A stretch of 6,194 bases of DNA, taken from positions 1-6,194 of the forward strand of contig CAVGQS010000137.1 in NCBI GenBank assembly GCA_963631415.1, read 5' to 3'. The stretch's first letter is position 1. Every line of letters begins with the position of its first letter. The translations under genes and the position numbers were made by a program. A model generated the notes under the pieces. It saw only the letters and a list, made by a program, of their open reading frames with translations. It did not search any database and was not told where the DNA came from. Of the stretch, positions 1-5,600 are shown piece by piece. This DNA is from UBA6382 sp963631415. GTDB lineage: Bacteria > Bacteroidota > Bacteroidia > Bacteroidales > Bacteroidaceae.

Positions 1-477
1 GCTTTAAAATTTTTTTAAGTCCTTGTTTTCAATCGCTCAAGTGCTTCTTAAAAATCCTTAAGTGCGCGGCAGGTGTAATAAGCTGAAAAAGAGGTGGATA
101 TAAGTTTGGTGAATTTTCACGAATAAGAGTTTTTGCCATAAGGCTCGAACGTGACCGCGGCATTGAAAGAAAACTAATGCAGAAGTCTGAAAAAGTTCGA
201 GAGGAGGGGCAGTGGGCATATATATAATAAAGGTACGCGCGCGCGAGGGTGGCAAGCAAGATGTGGCAAGGCAAGATGCGGCAGACAAAAATTGACGGGC
301 AAGATGTGTGTGGCAAGCAAAATGTGGCAGGCTGTGCTTTCCTGATTTCGGTAGACTCGGGTTGCAAGATGATGTTAGGGATTTGCTGGGAGAAGCGGTC
401 GGCGGCCTGGTGGGCTGCCAGTGCTGCGGCTTGTTGCTTGAGTCAGGGCGGGGCAGTGGGATGCAGGGTTTGGGCAC
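1..477. other. Left intergenic stretch, no convincing gene
   Basis: No reading frame here looks coding. The open frames on both strands give low-complexity proteins rich in Ser, Pro, Arg and Cys, with no recognisable motif, and they overlap one another. What is visible is an A/T-rich left end, an alternating purine-pyrimidine tract around 216-245 (ATATATATA, then a run of CG dinucleotides), and a degenerate short repeat at 251-331. A TAAGTTTG box at 111-118 matches the Bacteroidota -7 consensus on the plus strand, but no TTTG box lies about 20 bp upstream and no gene follows it. The stretch may be an untranslated or regulatory region of a gene off the left edge, or an eroded spacer. I cannot tell which. 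Confidence 0.6.
251..331. repeat. Degenerate GGCAAGCAAGATGT tandem repeat
   Basis: Read on the plus strand, the stretch consists of diverged copies of a roughly 14-16 base unit. These are GGCAAGCAAGATGT (251-264), GGCAAGGCAAGATGC (265-279), a decayed copy beginning GGCAGACAAAA (280-296), GGCAAGATGTGTGT (298-311), GGCAAGCAAAATGT (312-325) and a final GGCAGG (326-331). The first and fifth copies differ at a single base. A further TTGCAAGATGATG lies at about 362-374. The array is non-coding as far as I can see, and no function is evident. Confidence 0.55.
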
Positions 478-483
478 AAAAAA

Positions 484-507
484 AGGAGAGCCTCGTGAGA
501 CTCTCCT
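484..507 (-). terminator. Intrinsic terminator of the ferredoxin gene
   Basis: On the minus strand the arms AGGAGAG (501-507) and CTCTCCT (484-490) can form a 7-bp stem. The loop is 10 bases and partly self-complementary. The stem runs into an uninterrupted T7 on the minus strand (complement of 478-484). It begins 23 bases past the ferredoxin stop codon, the expected place for a rho-independent terminator of a monocistronic message. Confidence 0.8.
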
Positions 508-529
508 CTTTTTGTTGTTCTTGGTTGGG

Positions 530-700
530 TTATTCGCCCGGAGCGATTGCGCCAGAAGGGCAAACATCTGCGCATGAACCGCAGTCAACGCAAACGTCGG
601 GGTCGATAGAATACTTGTCGCCCTCAGAGATTGCGCCCGACGGACATTCGTCGATACATGTGCCGCAAGCAACACAATCGTCGCTAATTACATAAGCCAT
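530..700 (-). CDS. 2[4Fe-4S] bacterial-type ferredoxin, 56 aa
   Basis: A small soluble electron carrier holding two [4Fe-4S] clusters, typically serving anaerobic redox enzymes such as pyruvate:ferredoxin oxidoreductase and hydrogenases in the cytoplasm. The translated sequence starts MAYVISDDC and ends SGAIAPGE. Two CxxCxxCxxxCP motifs are complete: Cys9-12-15 with Cys19-Pro, and Cys37-40-43 with Cys47-Pro. In this fold the fourth Cys of each motif ligates the opposite cluster. The two halves are near duplicates (DDCVACGTC/PSGAIS against DVCVDCGSC/PSGAIA), the known internal repeat of clostridial-type ferredoxins. Length matches the family (about 55-60 aa), and Met1 is the only sensible start. 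There is no Shine-Dalgarno; the leader just before ATG is A-rich, as is common in Bacteroidota. It has its own promoter box and terminator, so it is probably monocistronic. Its redox partner is not in the window. Confidence 0.95.
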   Translation of the reverse strand: MAYVISDDCVACGTCIDECPSGAISEGDKYSIDPDVCVDCGSCADVCPSGAIAPGE

Positions 701-733
701 TTTTGTTGGGTTTTAAGTGTTAGTAAACGTATG

Positions 734-741
734 CAAAGGTA
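734..741 (-). promoter_or_regulatory. Bacteroidota -7 box (TACCTTTG) for the ferredoxin
   Basis: On the minus strand the sequence reads TACCTTTG, an exact match to TAnnTTTG, the -7 element recognised by the primary sigma factor of Bacteroidota. It lies 33 bases upstream of the ferredoxin ATG, predicting a 5' UTR of roughly 25-30 nt. The partner -33 box is weak: TGTT occupies the expected place (about 762-765) instead of TTTG. Confidence 0.65.
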
Positions 742-764
742 GTGCTTTTTTGTAATACGTGAAC

Positions 765-884
765 ATGCTGGAGTGTTTTTTTTGCCTCGGGATAATAAAA
801 CGCGGCGCTAAGCGTTATCTTATGGTGGGACTGTATGCCGAAACCACGCTGACTGGCGGCTGGCACTTGCTCCACACGCACTAG
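765..884 (+). CDS. Possible 39-residue small ORF upstream of porT
   Basis: An open frame from ATG at 765 to TAG at 882-884 encodes 39 residues, beginning MLECFFCLGIIKRG and ending GGWHLLHTH. It finishes 24 bases before the porT start. I do not recognise the peptide. The second half (from an internal ATG at 825) has GC-rich, gene-like codons (GCC GAA ACC ACG CTG), unlike the A/T-rich first half. It could be a leader peptide, the remnant of an older upstream gene, or chance. No promoter box or ribosome binding site supports it, so it is listed only as a candidate. Confidence 0.2.
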   Translation: MLECFFCLGIIKRGAKRYLMVGLYAETTLTGGWHLLHTH

Positions 885-908
885 TTACTCAAGGACTGAC
901 TTAAAGAG

Positions 909-1661
909 ATGACAACAGAAACAACGGTAATACGCCGCAGGACGGCGCAGGGGCTTAGGCTGGCGTGCATGCTGTTGGCGTGCTGCATGCTTGCCCTCAC
1001 GGGGCGCGCCCAGCTCAACAACAGGGTGCAGAACAAGCCCTACATAGACCTGCGCAAGTTTCACTACGGATTCTCCATAGGCCTGCACCAGCAGAGCCTC
1101 AAGATGCCCAACTCGGGCTACATAGACCCCGAGACGGGACAGCAGTGGATGGTCTCCAACAGCAAGTTCTCGCCCGGCTTCACCGTGGGCCTCATCGGCG
1201 ACTGGAGAATATGCAACTACTTGTCGTTCAGGGTGCTGCCCACGATGCACTTTCAGACCAACTCCATCAGTTTCAAGGAGCAGTCCACCGGACAGACCGA
1301 CTACCAGGAGATGAAGTCTACCTACATCTCGCTGCCGCTGAACCTCAAGATATGCGCGCCGCGCCACAACAACTACCGGCCCTACATCATCACCGGCGTG
1401 AGCGCATCCTACGACCTCACCGCCAAGGACCAGGACAACATAGCCGTCAAGCCGCTCTCGTTTGCGTTTGAGCTGGGCTTCGGCTGCGACTACTACCTGC
1501 CGTTCTTCAAGTGCTGTCCTGAACTGAAGTTCAGCTTCGGGCTCAACGACATCCTCAAGACTGACCGCTCTAACCTGACCGACAAGTCGAAGGAGGTCTT
1601 CACCAAGTCGGTGAAGGACGCCCACACCACTATGGTAATTCTCACGCTCCATTTCGAATGA
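909..1661 (+). CDS. porT: PorT-family protein of the type IX secretion system
   Basis: PorT (SprT in gliding Flavobacteria) is needed for type IX secretion, which carries proteins with a conserved C-terminal domain across the outer membrane. The product has 250 residues, about family length. Residues 1-35 look like a signal peptide: a basic IRRR stretch, the hydrophobic core LACMLLACCMLALTG, then RAQ, so cleavage is likely near Ala34/Gln35. The mature part is a predicted outer-membrane beta-barrel with alternating aromatic strands. It shows the PorT pattern: FHYGFSIGLHQQ (about 52-63), FSPGFTVGLIGDWR, LSFRVLPTMHF, YISLPLNLK, NNYRPYIITGVSASYDL, FELGFGCDYYLPFFKCCPELKFSFGL, and a final strand VILTLHFE. 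AAAGAG lies just before ATG, a weak ribosome binding site. Its stop overlaps the rlmH start (ATGA), implying a shared transcript. No promoter box is visible upstream. PorT has also been reported associated with the inner membrane, so the exact location is less certain than the family assignment. Confidence 0.82.
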   Translation: MTTETTVIRRRTAQGLRLACMLLACCMLALTGRAQLNNRVQNKPYIDLRKFHYGFSIGLHQQSLKMPNSGYIDPETGQQWMVSNSKFSPGFTVGLIGDWRICNYLSFRVLPTMHFQTNSISFKEQSTGQTDYQEMKSTYISLPLNLKICAPRHNNYRPYIITGVSASYDLTAKDQDNIAVKPLSFAFELGFGCDYYLPFFKCCPELKFSFGLNDILKTDRSNLTDKSKEVFTKSVKDAHTTMVILTLHFE

Positions 1662-2131
1662 AGACAACGCTGCTGCTGGTGGGCAAGACCACCTCTAAGC
1701 CTCTGTCGGCGCTCATAGACGACTACGTGGAGCGGCTCGGACACCTCTCGCCGCTGGGCGTGGAGATCATTCCCGAACTGCGCAACGCCAAGTCGCTCGA
1801 CACCGAGCAGCAGAAGGAGCTGGAGGGCCGCGCGATAATGGGCAAGCTGAAGGCGTCAGACTTCGTGGTGCTGCTCGACGAGCGGGGCAAGCAGTTCCGC
1901 TCTGTGGAGTTCGCCGACTTTGTGGGCAAACTGCAGTTGAGGGGTGTGCAAAGGGTGGTGTTCGTCATTGGCGGCCCCTACGGTTTCGCCCCTGCCGTCT
2001 ACGAGCGGGCTGACTACAAGGTGTCGCTCTCGCTGATGACTTTCTCCCACCAGATGATACGTCTCCTCTTCGTGGAGCAGCTCTACCGGGCCCACGCCAT
2101 TCTCAACAACCTGCCTTACCATCACGAATAG
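1658..2131 (+). CDS. rlmH: 23S rRNA (pseudouridine1915-N3)-methyltransferase RlmH
   Basis: RlmH transfers a methyl group from S-adenosylmethionine to N3 of pseudouridine 1915 in helix 69 of 23S rRNA, acting on assembled ribosomes in the cytoplasm. The product has 157 residues (about 155 in E. coli) and the SPOUT trefoil-knot signature: VLLDERGKQFRS (71-82), the SAM-binding loop FVIGGPYGF (102-110), LSLMTFSHQMIRLLFVEQLYRA within 124-145 and the C-terminal PYHHE (153-157), which carries catalytic-site residues in the family. All hallmarks are intact. Its ATG overlaps the porT TGA by four bases, so it is probably translated by coupling from the porT message. Pairing with a secretion gene is not functionally obvious. 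No clear terminator follows; the next landmark is the GTCTGGCCGCC repeat array. Confidence 0.96.
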   Translation: MKTTLLLVGKTTSKPLSALIDDYVERLGHLSPLGVEIIPELRNAKSLDTEQQKELEGRAIMGKLKASDFVVLLDERGKQFRSVEFADFVGKLQLRGVQRVVFVIGGPYGFAPAVYERADYKVSLSLMTFSHQMIRLLFVEQLYRAHAILNNLPYHHE

Positions 2132-2166
2132 GGTGGCAGTCGCTAATAGCGTTGCCATAACCAACA

Positions 2167-2250
2167 GTCTGGCCGCCTACGAACGGTCTGGCCGCCTGGC
2201 TCCGAATAGTCTGGCCGCCCGGCTCCGAAAAGTCTGGCCGCCCGACTCCG
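2167..2250. repeat. GTCTGGCCGCC tandem repeat, four units
   Basis: Four head-to-tail units start at 2167, 2186, 2209 and 2232 (periods 19, 23 and 23). Each begins with an invariant GTCTGGCCGCC. In units 2 and 3 this is followed by [T/C]GGCTCCGAA[T/A]A; unit 4 continues CGACTCCG, and unit 1 is shortened to TACGAACG. The core contains GCCGCC[C]GGC, which could form only a tiny stem. The array sits between rlmH (35 bases downstream of its stop) and the tRNA promoter. It has no coding character that I can see. Confidence 0.85.
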
Positions 2251-2276
2251 TGCAGCGATAAAAAAATGCCGATTTC

Positions 2277-2308
2277 TTTGGTGGTGCAGAAAAAATGCGC
2301 TACCTTTG
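2277..2308 (+). promoter_or_regulatory. tRNA promoter, TTTG-N20-TACCTTTG
   Basis: A -33 box TTTG (2277-2280) and a -7 box TACCTTTG (2301-2308) are separated by exactly 20 bases, matching the Bacteroidota vegetative promoter layout. Transcription should start near 2313-2317, about 60 bases before the mature tRNA. This is the best promoter in the window and belongs to the tRNA. Confidence 0.85.
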
Positions 2309-2313
2309 CACTC

Positions 2314-2369
2314 GCAAATGACGGAGGACTATAGATGGGGGTTTATGGGTTAATACCTCTGACATTTGC
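2314..2369 (+). other. Hairpin in the pre-tRNA 5' leader
   Basis: The arms GCAAATGACGGAGG (2314-2327) and CCTCTGACATTTGC (2356-2369) pair over 14 positions with a single A-A mismatch and one G-U pair, enclosing a 28-base loop. The hairpin begins at about the predicted transcription start and ends five bases before the tRNA, so it accounts for nearly the whole leader. It could guide RNase P processing, protect the precursor, or be coincidental. Function is inference; the pairing is directly visible. Confidence 0.55.
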
Positions 2370-2374
2370 ACCTT

Positions 2375-2448
2375 GGCGAGATAGCTCAGCTGGTTAGAGC
2401 GTCGGATTCATAATCCGGAGGTCGTGGGATCGTGACCCACTCTCGCTA
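2375..2448 (+). tRNA. tRNA-Met (anticodon CAT), elongator type
   Basis: The 74-base sequence folds as a cloverleaf: acceptor GGCGAGA/TCTCGCT (with a terminal G-U), T8 A9, D-stem GCTC/GAGC with loop AGCTGGTTA, anticodon stem TCGGA/TCCGG with loop TTCATAA, variable loop AGGTC, T-stem GTGGG/CCCAC and discriminator A73. CCA is not encoded. The anticodon stem lacks the three consecutive G-C pairs of initiators and the first acceptor position is G, so it is not initiator tRNA. The body resembles elongator tRNA-Met. A tRNA-Ile2, whose CAT is lysidine-modified by TilS, cannot be wholly excluded. The T-loop is odd: ATCGTGA instead of TTCRAnn, so both T54 and A58 are replaced. It has its own promoter and terminator. 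Confidence 0.9.
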
Positions 2449-2462
2449 CAAACAACAAAAAA

Positions 2463-2490
2463 GGGCTTCCAAATTGGAAGCCCTTTTTTT
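2463..2490 (+). terminator. Intrinsic terminator after tRNA-Met
   Basis: GGGCTTCC (2463-2470) and GGAAGCCC (2476-2483) form a perfect 8-bp stem with an AAATT loop, followed by T7 (2484-2490). The upstream A6 can extend the stem and would act as a T-tract on the minus strand. It lies 15 bases after the tRNA and ends this single-gene transcript. Confidence 0.92.
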
Positions 2491-2566
2491 GTGGGTTGTT
2501 GATATTATTTTGCGGGTTGTTGCCGGGTGGTGGTTTTCCGACTTCCGTTCCGCCAATTACAAAAGG

Positions 2567-2597
2567 AAAGGGGTTTCCTGCTGGAGGAAACCCCTTT
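2567..2597. terminator. Symmetric terminator for the C10 protease gene
   Basis: A perfect 13-bp stem, AAAGGGGTTTCCT (2567-2579) with AGGAAACCCCTTT (2585-2597), encloses the five-base loop GCTGG. On the minus strand it starts 22 bases after the protease stop codon and is followed by CCTTTTG, so the protease message most likely ends here. On the plus strand it is followed by TCTT, giving a backup stop for read-through from the tRNA side. Confidence 0.85.
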
Positions 2598-2618
2598 TCT
2601 TGATTATGGTTGCGGAAG

Positions 2619-5600
2619 TCATTTCTTGACTTTCTTTCCGTCTATGATGTAGATTTGTCCCTTCAGGGGCGTGGTCACGGCGTTGCCCGACAGGTCGTAG
2701 ATGGTGCTGGTGCCGTCGGTAGCGGTCGAGGCGGCGTGGATGCCCTCGGCCTCGTCGCCGTCCTTGATGATGGCGAAACCGGGGCTGGAACTGTTGGTGG
2801 CGAAGAAGGCCTTGAAGCCGTTGAGCGACTCGCCGGTGTAGCGGTAGAAGCCGAGTTCACCGCCAACAACCTGCAGCGTGTAGACGTTGGTGTTGGTCAG
2901 GGTGGCTGCGGTCGGCACGTTGCCCGACAGGCAGCTGGTGGTTGTCTCGTCGGCTGCGCTGGCGGTGGCGAAGGTTACCTCTGCGTCGGCAGTGCCCTCG
3001 AGCAGCACGCCGGTGTTGGCAGGTATGATGTCGTGGAGTGCCGTCAGCTTGATGGTGTTGTTGGTGCTGTCATATTCACCCGTGTAGGCCTTGACGCCAG
3101 TCGGAATCTCCAGTGCCACAGGCGAGTAGAAGGTCGACATGCCCTGGCTGCTGATGGTTACTTTCACACCCTCTGCCTCTTCGAGCGTGAAGTCGAAGTC
3201 GGTGTCGGTGATTTCCGAAGCGCTGCTGAAGGTATTGGCGTCGCCGCCTGCCGACATGTAGTGGGTGCCGTCGCCAAACGCGATGAGATATTTGCCTACG
3301 GTTGCGGTAGACGGGATGATGCTGTAGTTGAGCGACGCATCGTCAGCGGTCACCTCGGTGGTGTTGGTGGGATATGTTCCGTCGTTGCTTACGAAGCAGC
3401 TGGTCTTGTAGGCCACGAGGCGGTTGCCGTCGTAGTAGCTGAAGATGGTGGCTTCGTCCTTGTTGTCGCTGAACTCAATGCGGTTTGTCGTCGTGTTGCG
3501 GCAGGTCATGTATTTGCCAGTGTTGTCCTTGATGTGTATGAGCTGGCCTTTGGCAGGAGTGTTGAAGACCAAGCCATCGGTGGCGATGGTGGGAATGGCG
3601 GCAAACTCGTCAAAGACGGTGGCGCTGCTGCCCAGAGCCTGAGCTGCGGCAAGCGCGTCTGCAAAGCCGTCGTTGGCGGTGTATTGTCCGAGCTTGTCGC
3701 CGAGCGGGTAGAGTTCAGCCTTAGCTATTGCGTCGGCAAGGTTCGGCAGGTCCTCAGTCACGGCTATGGTCGCGTCGCTGGCGCTGACCGCGTCGCTTCC
3801 CTCGTTGCCCGACAGCACGATGTTGCTCAGGGTGATTGAGCCTGCCGCGGGCGAAGAGGTGTAGCTGAGCGGAATGCAGGCGATGGCGCCTTCTGCTCCC
3901 GAGAAGCTGCTGACTGAAGTGCTGTATATCAGCAGTCTGTTGTTGCTGATGGTGCCAGTGTAGTCTTCAGCGCGAGAGGAGAAGGAAACTGTGGCGCCGT
4001 CGCTCACCGCCAGTCCGGTGGGCAGGGTGAGGTCAAGCTGCAGTGAGTGGTACTGGTCCGTCGCATTGTTCAGACATATAATAAGGTAGGGCGAACTGCC
4101 GTATTCTATTACGCCGGCGCTGACCAGGTTGGCGGCACCGCTGTTGCTCTTGAACGTGGTGTTGTCCTTGACGCTGGTCATCAGCGCCGTGATATCCTTG
4201 TCGCTGAGCTTGCCGTCTTCGTTGAGGTCGGCGGTCCAGTAGGTGAGGTCCTTCGTGGCGTAGCCCATGGTGTTGAGCTTGTTAAGTCTGTCGAGGTCGG
4301 CAATGTTGATGTAGCCGTCGTGATTCACGTCGCCAACAGTGTAGGGCGCTGTGAGCGTCACGCTGCCGTCCTCCTTTACCCAGAATTTGGTGGAGAGCTC
4401 CTTTCCGAAATCTGTTATGTAGCCGTCGGTAACCGTGTATTTCTGCACATAGCTCCAGTAGTTGTAGCCGGTCTGGTTGGCGCCCAGGTAGAGTTTGTAG
4501 GCTCCGTTGCCTACGGTGGTGGGCAGCGTGCCGCTGAAGGTGTACTCTGTCGTTGTGTAGCTCAGGTAGTTCAAAGTCTTGCTGAGTGCGTTGTTGTTGC
4601 CGAATATGGTCACGAAGTCATCGGTATAGTCAGCCACCGCCATCTGCAGCGAACCTTTGAACGCGGTGTCCATGTCTCCGTTCATTATGCCAGACGCTGT
4701 GATGGAGAAATTGTTGGCGTTGATGGTGGCGTCAACCTTTTGCGCCATCACTGTGGGGAAGTAGACGTTTTCGGCATTGGTGATGCTGATGGTGCCGGGG
4801 TCGTTGCCCATGGTGACGGGGTAGCGGGTGGTGCTGCCCGTGGGTATTGAGTAGGCTTTGAGGTAGTAGTCGCCCGTCGTTATGGACGAGGGGATTTTGC
4901 ACTGTACGTTGTTGCTGTTGTAGTAATTGAACGGCTCCAGGTCGCTGACGCTCATTGTGTAGAGGTCGTAGTCGGTGCCCTGTGCGTCTTCCAGGCAGAA
5001 TACGATGTTGCCAGTGAAGTTTTGGCAGCTCTGGTTGATGAGAGTGTTGACGTCAATCGTGAGTTTTTGGTTCTTGGTGAGGTCTACCGACTGCGATGAG
5101 GGCGTGATTTCTACTGCCTGCATGTAGGTTGGCAAATCTTGTGTGCCGTCGTCAGGCTTTACGTTGATAATCACGCTAATGTTTTTGGAGAAGGTATAGT
5201 CCCACGTGGCCATGTTTGACATGAGGAAGTAGCCGTTTTCGGAGCCGCTCCATCCCCAGTTGATATGGTAGTACGGGTATTCGGCATCGTCAAATTTGTA
5301 GCCGTCGATGACGAAAGCATGCCCTGCACCCTCTGCTGTTGTTGCGCTTACGGGCAGCGGGCAGCCATTGTCAAGCTGCTTGATCAGCGTCGTGTGCCAG
5401 TCGTCGAGCTGCATATAGTCCTTGGAGGCGATGGCCATGTCTTTGTCATAGCCGAAGTGGTTGAGAAGTCCACTCATCATGTACCTTATGGTAGAACCGC
5501 TCGCCGTGTTGTAATCCATGTTGACTGCCACTCCGCACGCCAGCATCAGTTCGGCGATGGCGTCTTCCGTCTCGTCGTCTTCGGTGTAGCTGTAGGTGTC

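Noticed and set aside
58..695. Overlapping open frames on both strands across the left end
   Set aside because: They cross the ferredoxin gene and its terminator, have low-complexity Ser/Pro/Cys-rich products and no ribosome binding or promoter support.
957..1013. Possible lipoprotein signal in PorT (LLAC at residues 22-25)
   Set aside because: The Cys lies inside the hydrophobic core, which continues for several residues to a better signal peptidase I site at RAQ, and the mature part reads as a beta-barrel.
885..1667. 260-codon minus-strand frame opposite porT, and an alternate plus frame at 965-1471
   Set aside because: Both are shadows of porT, whose frame gives a coherent signal peptide and the PorT pattern. 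The shadows are Val/Leu/Gly/Arg- or His/Gln/Arg-rich nonsense.
2132..2270. Possible CRISPR-like array or attachment site after rlmH, as rlmH hosts SCC insertions in staphylococci
   Set aside because: The units are contiguous with no spacers of constant length, and there is no cas gene, recombinase or duplicated rlmH 3' end. Only a simple tandem repeat can be supported.
2335..2397. Short ORF with a well-placed GGAGG (2323-2327) before ATG in the tRNA leader
   Set aside because: Its 20 codons run into the mature tRNA, which would be removed by RNase P. Bacteroidota rarely depend on Shine-Dalgarno, and the GGAGG is buried in the leader hairpin.
2432..2629. 65-codon plus-strand frame beginning within the tRNA
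   Set aside because: It starts inside the T-loop of the tRNA and passes through two intrinsic terminators. Its residues are just the translated hairpins.
2610..3839. Long plus-strand open frame (409 codons) opposite the protease, and a similar one at 4047-4850
   Set aside because: Both lie antisense to the clearly real C10 gene. They are rich in Val, Gly and Ala without any motif and arise from the strong codon bias of the minus-strand gene.
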